Part shown: piece after piece, positions 17,088 to 25,296 of the stretch | How the letters are laid out: each line of letters opens with the position of its first letter | How positions within the stretch are numbered: position 1 is the first letter of the stretch | Assembly: GCA_020055655.1 (NCBI GenBank) | Contig: JAIPUR010000029.1 | Location: 1-32,083 of the forward strand | DNA length: 32,083 nt | Direction of reading: 5' to 3' | Source: Methanosarcinaceae archaeon | GTDB taxonomy: Archaea; Halobacteriota; Methanosarcinia; Methanosarcinales; Methanosarcinaceae | The notes under the pieces: model-generated | Databases searched by the model: none | The model's input: the letters and a program-made list of their open reading frames with translations, nothing else | What the model was told of the DNA's origin: nothing | Made by a program: the position numbers and the translations under genes

Positions 17088-17140
17088 CGTTGTACAAATG
17101 ACATATATAGCAATGAAAAACTATAGATTTGTGATTTATC

Positions 17141-17158
17141 TATATACCAGTGTATATA
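17141..17158. promoter_or_regulatory. Inverted repeat upstream of pstS
   Basis: TATATAC, four bases CAGT, then GTATATA make seven-base inverted arms about 55 bases upstream of the likely pstS TATA box. It may be an operator for a phosphate-responsive regulator, but AT-rich dyads arise easily by chance in this genome. Confidence 0.25.
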
Positions 17159-17281
17159 CATAATGTTAAAATGAAGAAAGTAAAAAATAGATTCCCTAAT
17201 TTTCAAAATCGGTATCATATAGCTTTATTGCCAGTAATAAAAATGAAAAAATAAGATGAAAGAGAAGGATTGAAATAATAA

Positions 17282-19339
17282 TTACTTTGATATCAGAGTC
17301 GAAACTATAGCAAACACTGCCAGTGCAATTACTATAATTACTACATACAGGTAGTTTTCTACAGCATCTATAGCTGCATTTTCAGCAACACCAAATAATG
17401 ATGCTATGGAATCAAGTGTTTTTCCAAATGTACTACCTACAAACTTATGGATCTTTTCAAATGTCCCACCAATTGAATCGAGTATTTTGCTGAAAAATGA
17501 AGGAGTTGCATCTGCATCTTCTACACCAAGAGAATATTCAGAGCTTACCAGTTCAGATTCATCATCTGTTGAATGTAAGATATCTTCATCATTTTCAAGT
17601 TCCGATTCAGGATCTACGATCGGAATAGGAACTGATACAGTGTCATTTACCCATTTACCAGTTGAAAGGTCGAGATGCTGCTGATGTTCAGCGCCTGCTA
17701 CAAAAAATGATGAGCGAAGCTCACCCTCATAATTTGGTATTGAGCGGAATTCACATGTTGCATAAGGAAGATCAGGAGATTCATCTGAGCTTACCTGATA
17801 ATCAAAAGCAAATGTTTCACCTGGAGCCAGAAGAACACCGTCTACTGAGAAATTCAACGACGAATTTTGCCTTGTAACTGACCAATCCCACTCTGAAAGA
17901 GGTTTTTCCCCAGCAAGACTTTCCTCCAGACTATTACCAACATAAGTTACATACTCGGGCACATGGTCACATACTTTTACCCATGCAGCACGATTACCAT
18001 GGTTTTTAACTTCAAGAGTTATAGTGTAATCATCACCTGTTTGAGAAAGCGATTTCTTTAAGCTGACATCTGCACCGTTTACAGTTAATGATTGAGAGTC
18101 AGACTTCCATGAAAAGTCCTTGCCAAAGAAATTAACATCAACTTTTACAGGCTGAAATGTATATTCACCTTGTCTTATCGGAATCAACCTCTGTCCAAGG
18201 TAATATTGACCTTCGGGAGTTATATGACCATAGTCCCCTGATTCATGAACCTCATTTATCAACAGATTCCTAGGAATCTCGGAAAAGGAAACAACCGGAT
18301 TTGAAATATCATAGAGACCTATGTTGTATATATTGGTCCTGAGAAAAGCAGTTTCCCATGCATTCCATATTTCAAAATCCGAGCTTTGCCACGTCGATGT
18401 CTTGCGGTCCAGAGAACGTGAGAACCAGGAAGTCATATTAATAGTACTGGAACTTGAGCCATCTTCAAGAATCTGGCTGGTAACTAACTCAAGCTCAACT
18501 TTAAGTTCAGGATCAGTACAATGAAAGATCATCGAGTCATCAGATTCGGACTCATAGTATGCACCCTTGATATCATAACCACCGGCCGATGCATTAACTG
18601 CATAATTCAATTCATAAGGAGATGTCCTGCCATCCCACTTAGGAGCTACAACTGTGAAATTCAGTTTTTTGGATTCACCGACCTCCAGACACCCGATGTT
18701 CTTTTTCATGACCTTATCAAAGTATTCGAACTCGCCCTTTTCCCGTAATCTGAAATCATTCAGATCAACATTAATGAGAACACTTTCTACCCAGGCATCT
18801 CCACTGTTCTTCACTTCCAGGAATACCCTTTTTTCTTCCCCGGGAGCGTACTGGTCCTCTGCCACGGATACACCATCAACCTCATCTGACTCTGAAGAAA
18901 AAGTAATCTCAAGTTCGGGTTTTCCCCTCTTGAATATCTCAAAACTTGCAGAAGGTGTGCTATCACCGGCTTGTGTTATGCCAGTTAATACAACCTTTAT
19001 GTCATGGTCCCAATGAAACCATTTATCCTCATCTGCAGCTTCCAGAAAAAGGAATTCACTTCTGACCTCGCCTTCAGCTCTCTGAGAAGAAAGAAGAACC
19101 GACTTAAGGTCATCGTTAAAATCATCCGGCCTGAATTTATATTCAACTTCATCCACTATAATGTAACCCAGTTTTCCCCATTGAGCAGTAACAGTTCCAA
19201 CACTGACCCATTCAACATCATCATCAAGATCGTCACAATCACAAAAACTGCTTGCCGATACAAGGGGCATAAAAATGAGTATGAAAGCAAGAGCGACAAT
19301 AAAGCTCCAACTAAATTTAAAATAAGACGTTTTTATCAT
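17282..19339 (-). CDS. Large membrane-anchored surface protein (S-layer/CARDB-like domains)
   Basis: The 685-residue protein has an N-terminal secretion signal (hydrophobic 13-28, then SASSFCDCDD) and one C-terminal membrane helix (about 661-682). The outside portion is beta-rich, with repeated Ig-like domains resembling COG1361/CARDB modules (LEVKNSGDAWVESVLINVDL and LEVKNHGNRAAWVKVCDHV). A Ser/Asp/Glu-rich stalk lies near 575-615 and many N-glycosylation sequons are present. No enzymatic motif is visible. The Shine-Dalgarno GGGAGTGTGAT fixes the ATG at 19339. It follows the small two-helix gene by 21 bases and ends 282 bases before pstS. A role as receptor, cell-wall stalk or scaffold for the phosphate/pilus system is only inferred from position. 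Confidence 0.75.
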   Translation of the reverse strand: MIKTSYFKFSWSFIVALAFILIFMPLVSASSFCDCDDLDDDVEWVSVGTVTAQWGKLGYIIVDEVEYKFRPDDFNDDLKSVLLSSQRAEGEVRSEFLFLEAADEDKWFHWDHDIKVVLTGITQAGDSTPSASFEIFKRGKPELEITFSSESDEVDGVSVAEDQYAPGEEKRVFLEVKNSGDAWVESVLINVDLNDFRLREKGEFEYFDKVMKKNIGCLEVGESKKLNFTVVAPKWDGRTSPYELNYAVNASAGGYDIKGAYYESESDDSMIFHCTDPELKVELELVTSQILEDGSSSSTINMTSWFSRSLDRKTSTWQSSDFEIWNAWETAFLRTNIYNIGLYDISNPVVSFSEIPRNLLINEVHESGDYGHITPEGQYYLGQRLIPIRQGEYTFQPVKVDVNFFGKDFSWKSDSQSLTVNGADVSLKKSLSQTGDDYTITLEVKNHGNRAAWVKVCDHVPEYVTYVGNSLEESLAGEKPLSEWDWSVTRQNSSLNFSVDGVLLAPGETFAFDYQVSSDESPDLPYATCEFRSIPNYEGELRSSFFVAGAEHQQHLDLSTGKWVNDTVSVPIPIVDPESELENDEDILHSTDDESELVSSEYSLGVEDADATPSFFSKILDSIGGTFEKIHKFVGSTFGKTLDSIASLFGVAENAAIDAVENYLYVVIIVIALAVFAIVSTLISK

Positions 19340-19360
19340 CGATCACACTCCCTAAATAGT

Positions 19361-19540
19361 CTACTTGTTTCCAGCCACACGTTTAAGCGCGAGAAAAGTC
19401 AGTATAATATATGCAAACAGAACAATAAAAACAAGAGGAATTGCCAGATTAAAAAAACTTGATGGCGCAAACCAGCAGGTAGAATAAAACGTATATATTG
19501 ATAGGATCACTGCTGCTAATAAACTGGCAAACCTCTTCAT
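19361..19540 (-). CDS. Small two-helix membrane protein
   Basis: The 59-residue protein has two hydrophobic helices (about 4-24 and 29-50) and a basic C-terminus (LALKRVAGNK). A TAGGA motif five bases ahead of the ATG at 19540 favours this start over the ATG at 19552. It lies 21 bases upstream of the large surface protein gene, and the two are probably cotranscribed, so it may be a membrane partner. No family is recognised. Confidence 0.55.
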   Translation of the reverse strand: MKRFASLLAAVILSIYTFYSTCWFAPSSFFNLAIPLVFIVLFAYIILTFLALKRVAGNK

Positions 19541-19641
19541 ATATCCTAGCATATTCTGGAACTAATAAAGTACTTGCACAAATGAATTACATAGAAGAAA
19601 AATATCAATGATCAGATATAGCCATTATATAGAAATATATA

Positions 19642-20076
19642 TCAATTTTTTTTCAATACCTCGTACCCGAAAACCGAAAGTGCCACTATAACAGATGTCA
19701 TCGATAACATGAATATCATATTCGAATAGGTCTCTTTCAAGACCAGCCAGGATAAACCTCCCAAAACATGTGTGACACTCATCAGCAAAATGATTAAAAC
19801 CCCTATAGGATAGATATCCTCATCTTTCAGCAATTTCAATATTATGTACCCCATCACATAATAGAACAACACAGTCAAAGAAAGATATGGTAGTACCATA
19901 TTGTGCTTGACAGCAAACACAAGAGTTGGACTGAATTCATGAGCAAGAATATTTTCTATGCTTCCCGCAAAATAGAATGTCAGTGAATAGTCAATTATCA
20001 CTGAAAAGCAAAGAAAAAGGGGAATGGCCTTATAATTGCGATAGATCGATCGCATGCTCTGCAATATTTGAAGCAT
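19642..20076 (-). CDS. Four-helix membrane protein next to phoU-like gene 2
   Basis: The 144-residue protein has four membrane helices (about 18-38, 60-82, 88-108 and 116-138). The first contains IDYSLTFYFAGS followed by EFSP, loosely like the D-Y ... E-x pattern of the small membrane protein at 6258-6653. No function is known. The frame overlaps the 3' end of phoU-like gene 2 by 47 bases from ATG 20076, or by 26 bases from ATG 20055, so translational coupling is likely. A link to phosphate sensing is suggested only by position. Confidence 0.68.
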   Translation of the reverse strand: MLQILQSMRSIYRNYKAIPLFLCFSVIIDYSLTFYFAGSIENILAHEFSPTLVFAVKHNMVLPYLSLTVLFYYVMGYIILKLLKDEDIYPIGVLIILLMSVTHVLGGLSWLVLKETYSNMIFMLSMTSVIVALSVFGYEVLKKN

Positions 20077-21004
20077 AATCCCTTATCCTGCTGAAACTAT
20101 CGATTATTATCTCCAGGGAACCATCTGTACTAAGCTGACCTGCAATGACCAATTTACTATTGAATTCTTCGGCCTTGGTGAGAACATCATTAGCAAGAGA
20201 ATTATTGGATTCACGTAGTGATTCCATAGCATCCATGAAAATTGTCTGTAACTCATGGCAGATTTCGGACATTGATGCACGGGCATCATCTGACATTTCA
20301 GTGTACTCCACATGCAAAGCGATTTTGGAAATGTGATCACCTATACGCTCAACATTTCCTGCAGCCAGACGATGGTAAAATGCCTGTATCATACTGAGGT
20401 TATCATTTTTTGATAGTCTTTGAAAATTCAATCTTTCAACATATTGTTTTGAAACAAGCAGGAACATTCGGTCAATATCGTCATCCCTGTTGATTATATC
20501 TTTACAGATAGAAGGATCATTTCCATCAAAGGCCATGATCAGTTCATCAAACATCAGATAAACAAGGGAGGACATACGTTTGAGACCTTTTTGAATAGTG
20601 AATTCATCAGTATCAAGGTAATTTTGGATAACAATGCCTGATTTCATATTCTCAACGATCTCAAAGCCCACCAGATGTTTACAGAGATCTTTTACTTCGT
20701 TCCGTATTTCCTTTGAAATATTCGGACCCTGAATTTCTATGGTATTATACTTCCCAACTATGTACAAACCAATAATATCCCTTTTCAATTGCTCCACATT
20801 TTTATCAGCTTTTATCTTTCGGATATCTTTGCTTATTTTTATAGCAGGTGGCATGATAAGTAAAGAGCCATCCTCATTGTAAAGCATAGAAACAGGAGAA
20901 CCAGATTCCAGTTGAGCCATTGTAGCCCATTTTTTAGGTAATGTTACAATGTATGTAGACTTACCTGTAATTTGCACCTTTCTCGTATCCATTCTATATA
21001 CCAT
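20030..21004 (-). CDS. AbrB-PhoU fusion protein 2
   Basis: This 324-residue paralogue of the protein at 6648-7679 has an N-terminal AbrB/SpoVT domain (RKVQITGKSTYIVTLPKKW, residues 8-26). A PhoU-like bundle follows, with RDDDIDR (173-179) and ERIGDH (219-224) as probable metal sites. It is expected to regulate phosphate transport or pho genes in the cytosol. The start may be ATG 21004 or ATG 20992; neither has a strong Shine-Dalgarno. The upstream gap (21005-21194) is AT rich with several TATA-like runs and dyads. It is followed by an overlapping membrane protein gene and lies about 4 kb upstream of pstS on the same strand. Confidence 0.88.
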   Translation of the reverse strand: MVYRMDTRKVQITGKSTYIVTLPKKWATMAQLESGSPVSMLYNEDGSLLIMPPAIKISKDIRKIKADKNVEQLKRDIIGLYIVGKYNTIEIQGPNISKEIRNEVKDLCKHLVGFEIVENMKSGIVIQNYLDTDEFTIQKGLKRMSSLVYLMFDELIMAFDGNDPSICKDIINRDDDIDRMFLLVSKQYVERLNFQRLSKNDNLSMIQAFYHRLAAGNVERIGDHISKIALHVEYTEMSDDARASMSEICHELQTIFMDAMESLRESNNSLANDVLTKAEEFNSKLVIAGQLSTDGSLEIIIDSFSRIRDYASNIAEHAIDLSQL

Positions 21005-21194
21005 CCAGTTTTATGATATAGAAAAAAAAGCACAATTAATTAAAAAACTTCCTTACATAGATATATATGTGGATAGTAGGTGCACATACACTATATTGAC
21101 ACTATGTATACTATATAGCTATGTCAAAAATTGATATATGTAACAATAAAAAAGAAGATTTAAAAAAGGATTGAAAATTTCCCATTCATAACTT

Positions 21195-22289
21195 TCAATA
21201 TAGCGAATCTGAATTAATACGACCACTTCTTAGCATGTGATCTACAATTACAAGAGCGATCATTGATTCTGCGACAGGTACCATTCTCGGAGGTATAGTA
21301 GGATCATGACGACCATGTATCTCAACATCTGTCTCTTCCATGCTGCTCATATCAACACTCTTCTGGGTTTTGGATATAGAAGGAGTTGGTTTTACAGCTG
21401 CACGACAGATTACTGGCATTCCTGTGGATATTCCACCGATGATACCACCTGCATTGTTGGTATCCTGAACAATAGTGCCATCCTGGAGGATAAATGCGTC
21501 ATTCATCTGACTGCCAGCCATGCCAGCACATTCAAATCCTGCACCTATCTCAACACCTTTCACAGCACCGATCCCCATTATCGCAGCAGCAATATCAGCA
21601 TCCAGTTTATCAAATACCGGTTCACCAAGACCTCTTGGGACACCGGTGGCAATGATCTCCACAATACCACCAATACTGTCACCTTCTTCGCGTAAAAGTC
21701 TTACACGCTGAAGCATCTTTTCAGCTGCATCAAGGTCTGCACATCGGACTTGTGTTGACTCAACATTCTTACATATGTCCTCAATGGAAAGTGGGGTCGC
21801 TCTTATCCCACCAAGCTCAATGACATGAGCAATAATTTCAATACCAGATAAAAGTAATAACTTTTTAGCGATTGCTCCGGCTGCAACCCTGCCTATCGTT
21901 TCCCTGCCGGAGGATCTGCCACCACCCCTATGGTCCCGGATACCATATTTTTCAGCATAGAATAAATCGGCATGACCTGGTCTTGGAATATCTCTGATAT
22001 AGTCATAAGCACCAGGGTTTGCATTCTTATTCCAAACAAGCATAGATATTGGAGTTCCGGTAGTCTTTCCTTCAAAAACTCCAGAGAGTATCTCCACCTT
22101 ATCTGATTCAGAACGTGGAGTAGATACTTCATTTTGTCCTGGTTTACGCCTGTCCAGATCTTTCTGCACATCTGTTTCAGAAAGCTCAAGCCCTGCAGGC
22201 ACACCATCAACAACTACACCTACAGCTTTTCCATGTGATTCGCCCCAGGTTGTGATCCTGAAAGAATGTCCAAAGGTGTTTCCCGGCAT
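21195..22289 (-). CDS. aroC: Chorismate synthase
   Basis: This enzyme converts 5-enolpyruvylshikimate 3-phosphate to chorismate, the branch-point precursor of aromatic amino acids, using reduced flavin without net redox change. The 364-residue protein has the family length and all three signatures: [14 protein letters not shown] (17-30), [19 protein letters not shown] near 116-134, and [16 protein letters not shown] near the C-terminus. It follows the cation efflux gene by 31 bases on the same strand, with no obvious functional tie. Nothing in the sequence is unusual. Confidence 0.97.
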   Translation of the reverse strand: MPGNTFGHSFRITTWGESHGKAVGVVVDGVPAGLELSETDVQKDLDRRKPGQNEVSTPRSESDKVEILSGVFEGKTTGTPISMLVWNKNANPGAYDYIRDIPRPGHADLFYAEKYGIRDHRGGGRSSGRETIGRVAAGAIAKKLLLLSGIEIIAHVIELGGIRATPLSIEDICKNVESTQVRCADLDAAEKMLQRVRLLREEGDSIGGIVEIIATGVPRGLGEPVFDKLDADIAAAIMGIGAVKGVEIGAGFECAGMAGSQMNDAFILQDGTIVQDTNNAGGIIGGISTGMPVICRAAVKPTPSISKTQKSVDMSSMEETDVEIHGRHDPTIPPRMVPVAESMIALVIVDHMLRSGRINSDSLY

Positions 22290-22320
22290 ATTCGTATAAA
22301 ATCCCTGATATTATTTATAA

Positions 22321-23244
22321 TTATAATTTATCCTGCTCTTCCAACGGCTCTATATGAACCAGAACTTCCTCAATACCTTCAAATCGCTCTTTGATACGAT
22401 ATTGGACAACATGTGCAAGAGAATGTGATCTACGAGTCGGCATTTCGGGATTCACCTGAATATGGAGATCTACAAAGATGTTACCTTGTGAACCACGGGT
22501 TCGAATATTATGACAGGCCATTACACCATCGATATCATCTATACTGTCGCATATATCGTCAGGATCGATAATTGATTCATCACAAAGTACTGCAACACTA
22601 CTGAAGATTATCCGGACTCCAGCACGCAATATCAAAATTGCTACCACTACGGAGATAAGAGGATCGATCATAGGATAACCTGCTTTTATCATAGCAAGTC
22701 CCAGAATTACAGAGAGAGAAACGTAGATATCGCTTTTTGTATGAGCTGCATCCGCGATAAGAACCTCGCTATTGAGTACCTTACCCATCCTTTGTTCATA
22801 GCTTGTAACTCCAAGGTTTATTCCCATTGTACCAAGCATCACAATGAAACTGAACAAAGTTACCTCAGGAAGAGAGCCATTACCGATCCTATCGAAAGCA
22901 GAATGAACAATATCAAATGCTACCAGACCAAGTAGAACTGCAATGAATATGGATGCTATTGTCTCAAACTTACCATGTCCATAAGGATGGTCTTTGTCAG
23001 GTGGTTTGGAAGCTAATTGTATTCCAACGAGTCCTATAACATTGGAAACCCCGTCGAAAAGAGAGTGATAACCATCCGACTGCATACTAAGTACATTTGT
23101 GAACATACCATAGGCAATTTTAGCAAAAGAGACAGCTAAATTTAAAAATAGCACATAGAGCAGGATCTTCTGTATTTTTCTGAAACGAGGATCCATGCTG
23201 TGCATACAGCCAATTACTACTACCACAAATATAAAAGATATCAT
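22321..23244 (-). CDS. Cation diffusion facilitator (Zn/Fe/Mn efflux)
   Basis: This six-helix proton-coupled divalent cation exporter has a cytosolic C-terminal dimer domain. Metal-site helices are evident: SDGYHSLFDG in helix 2 and ADAAHTKSD in helix 5, both with the H-x3-D or D-x3-D spacing of the family. The C-terminal domain holds HNIRTRGSQGNIFVDLHIQV. The open frame begins at 23322, but that would leave only 14 bases to the divergent lipoprotein gene. A minus-strand TATA-like TATATTTATTA (23281-23291) predicts a start of transcription near 23260. I therefore chose ATG 23244 (307 residues). MDPRFRKIQ at 23196 is a further alternative. The metal cannot be told from sequence. Confidence 0.9.
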   Translation of the reverse strand: MISFIFVVVVIGCMHSMDPRFRKIQKILLYVLFLNLAVSFAKIAYGMFTNVLSMQSDGYHSLFDGVSNVIGLVGIQLASKPPDKDHPYGHGKFETIASIFIAVLLGLVAFDIVHSAFDRIGNGSLPEVTLFSFIVMLGTMGINLGVTSYEQRMGKVLNSEVLIADAAHTKSDIYVSLSVILGLAMIKAGYPMIDPLISVVVAILILRAGVRIIFSSVAVLCDESIIDPDDICDSIDDIDGVMACHNIRTRGSQGNIFVDLHIQVNPEMPTRRSHSLAHVVQYRIKERFEGIEEVLVHIEPLEEQDKL

Positions 23245-23336
23245 TTCACTACCAAAAAAATAAAGGATAACCAATAAGCATAATAAATATAGAAATAAGT
23301 ATAGAAAATGATATATGGACATAAGCCGGTGATAAT

Positions 23337-24053
23337 TTGAAAATCCTATTGAAACGATCTCTCATAATTGTTCTTGCTGTTTTTCTCCTTAGTGCATCTT
23401 CAGGATGCATTGAAACCCCTGCTGCAAGCCCTGCACTCATTGATGAAGATGCTTTGACAAGCTATGGCTGGTCACAGGTAGAAGATATAGAATACAATAC
23501 ATTCGAACAGGAAGTTTCCAATGGAACAAGTCTGACCTTCAACAGCACAAAGGCCACCTATCAAAATGATAGGCTTATAGCTGATATTGAAAAACAGACA
23601 ATGGAATTCAAAGAAGAATACATGCTCCCTTCTGACATGCAGGTTCCAACAATTACAGCACAGATAAGCACCAATCGTATTGCACTACCCGGTAAATTAG
23701 GTATACCAACCAAGATTATCTCGAAGATCGTTGATAGTAGTGTTGAATCTATGAACGGGCAGAACAGCATTGGAGAATTCAATGAAAGCAAGAAGATGCA
23801 ACTTACATCAAATACTGGTGCACCTATCTACTTATCCAGATTTACAGCTGCCATGCCTTTAGAGAACAGCAGTCTGAAAATGCTTGGTTTCATTGCCATC
23901 ATTGAAAGTGAGGAATACAGCACCATTGTTTATGGAACGACACCAAATGGAACACTACCGGTCAAGATAGGACCACTTGAATCTGATATATTCTCCATTG
24001 ATGGTGAGAGAGAACTTGATGAAATGATAGAACTTATTAAAACAATAGAATAA
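23337..24053 (+). CDS. Putative lipoprotein of unknown function
   Basis: The 238-residue protein starts with KILLKRSLIIVLAVFLLSA and SSGC, so Cys24 is a probable lipid-anchored residue. The body is a mixed alpha/beta domain without recognised motifs and with several N-glycosylation sequons. The start is TTG 23337, with GGTGAT at 23328-23333 close upstream; no ATG is near. It is followed after 44 bases by the CooC-like gene, possibly in the same transcript. I do not recognise the family beyond similar-looking methanogen surface lipoproteins. Confidence 0.75.
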   Translation: MKILLKRSLIIVLAVFLLSASSGCIETPAASPALIDEDALTSYGWSQVEDIEYNTFEQEVSNGTSLTFNSTKATYQNDRLIADIEKQTMEFKEEYMLPSDMQVPTITAQISTNRIALPGKLGIPTKIISKIVDSSVESMNGQNSIGEFNESKKMQLTSNTGAPIYLSRFTAAMPLENSSLKMLGFIAIIESEEYSTIVYGTTPNGTLPVKIGPLESDIFSIDGERELDEMIELIKTIE

Positions 24054-24097
24054 CTGCAACCATAAGTTATAATTGCCATAAAGCACGATTTTCTTTT

Positions 24098-24868
24098 ATG
24101 GTAAAGATTGCTATTACAGGAAAAGGCGGTGTCGGAAAGACAACTATTTCAGGCACCCTTGCTCGTATGCTTGCAAGAGATGGTTATGATGTGATCGCCA
24201 TCGATGCAGATGCAGATATGAATCTTGCATCGTCACTGGGAGTTAGCAATCCTCCTGAGCCTCTTACAGATTATCAGGATCTTATAAATGAAAGAGCCGG
24301 CGAGAAAGGCGGAATGTTCAAGTTCAACCCTAAAGTTGATGACATTGTAAATGAATTTGGCATCGTTGGACCGGACAATGTGAAAATGCTTGTTATGGGT
24401 ACCGTCGAGAGAGGTGGAAGTGGTTGCATGTGTCCTGCATCCGCATTCCTTAGAGCTTTTTTGCGCCATGTTGTTCTCAAGGAAAAAAGTGCTGTTATAC
24501 TTGATATGGAAGCAGGTATCGAACACCTTGGAAGAGGCACAACCCGCGGTATCGACCTAATGATAATCGTCGTTGAACCGGGAATGAGGTCCATCGAGAC
24601 AGCACAGAGGATCAAGGACCTTTCCGAAGGTATTGAGATCAAGAACCTCGCGGCCATAATCAACAAAGGAACTTCTTCTAACATTAAACCAAAACTGGAA
24701 GAGCTTGGTATCCCTGTGCTTGGGGAAATGCCATACGACCCGCAGCTCATGGAAGCAGATTTCAGTGGACTTGCACCTATTGATGTAGGTGGAAGCTGGA
24801 TCGACCAGCTCACCGAGATCAAGAAGAACATGCTCGAAATGATAGCAGGTTTTAAAACAGAAGAATAG
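24098..24868 (+). CDS. cooC: CooC-type P-loop ATPase (CO dehydrogenase nickel maturation)
   Basis: This 256-residue MinD/ParA-like ATPase has the deviant Walker A GKGGVGKTT (8-16) and DADADMN (36-42). Cys110 and Cys112 in SGCMCP form the CxC pair that marks the CooC family. CooC dimers bind nickel at this pair and help insert it into CO dehydrogenase. A methanogen would use this for the CODH/acetyl-CoA synthase complex. The CODH genes themselves are not in the window, and other CooC-like paralogues have unknown targets. A TATA-like TTATAATT (24067-24074) suggests its own promoter and a near-leaderless message. The cupin gene follows after 12 bases. Confidence 0.85.
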   Translation: MVKIAITGKGGVGKTTISGTLARMLARDGYDVIAIDADADMNLASSLGVSNPPEPLTDYQDLINERAGEKGGMFKFNPKVDDIVNEFGIVGPDNVKMLVMGTVERGGSGCMCPASAFLRAFLRHVVLKEKSAVILDMEAGIEHLGRGTTRGIDLMIIVVEPGMRSIETAQRIKDLSEGIEIKNLAAIINKGTSSNIKPKLEELGIPVLGEMPYDPQLMEADFSGLAPIDVGGSWIDQLTEIKKNMLEMIAGFKTEE

Positions 24869-24880
24869 AGTATTTAGTCC

Positions 24881-25246
24881 ATGAACATTAGAACATCTTA
24901 TGAGGATATCAGCCCATACATAACAAAGGATGGTTCGTCCATCAAGGAACTGATGCATCCAGAGGTTCATGGAAATTCTGCACAGAGTCTTGCCGAGGCT
25001 ACAGTACCTGCAGGAAATACTACTATTTTACACCGACATGAAATTACAGAAGAAATATACCACATATTGTCGGGTTCTGGTGTCCTCAGTCTCGATGGTA
25101 AAATGATCGATGTAAAAGAAGGGGATTCTGTTTGCATCCTTCCAGGAACTACCCACAAAATCAAAAATACAGGACAAAAAGACCTTAGAATACTTTGTTG
25201 CTGCTCTCCTGCATATTCACATGATGATACAGAGATACTTGACTAA
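24881..25246 (+). CDS. Single-domain cupin metalloprotein
   Basis: The 121-residue protein is a compact cupin barrel. Motif 1 gives His51, His53 and Glu57 or Glu58 (HRHEITEEIYHILSG). Motif 2 gives PGTTHKIKN with His92, so a complete 3-His/1-Glu metal site is present. Near the C-terminus there is an unusual run of three cysteines (LCCCSP). Substrate and reaction are unknown. It lies 12 bases behind the CooC-like gene and is almost surely cotranscribed, so a part in metal delivery or metal sensing is possible but unproven. Confidence 0.85.
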   Translation: MNIRTSYEDISPYITKDGSSIKELMHPEVHGNSAQSLAEATVPAGNTTILHRHEITEEIYHILSGSGVLSLDGKMIDVKEGDSVCILPGTTHKIKNTGQKDLRILCCCSPAYSHDDTEILD

Positions 25247-25276
25247 TGTCAAACACTCATCTCACCTGATATTAAC

Positions 25277-25290
25277 TTTTATTTTTTATA
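25277..25290 (+). terminator. U-rich terminator behind the cupin gene
   Basis: CTTTTATTTTTTATA, 30 bases after the cupin stop, is a typical archaeal T-tract terminator just before the convergent permease gene end at 25297. Confidence 0.4.
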
Positions 25291-25296
25291 ATAGAC

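Noticed and set aside
21061-21130. Dense TATA-like dyads upstream of AbrB-PhoU 2 considered as a Pho operator
   Set aside because: The region is so AT rich that several overlapping imperfect dyads can be drawn; none is distinct enough to call.
23245-23322. 26-residue hydrophobic extension of the cation efflux protein
   Set aside because: It would use the promoter region, leaves 14 bases to the divergent gene, and would add an extra helix not typical of the family.
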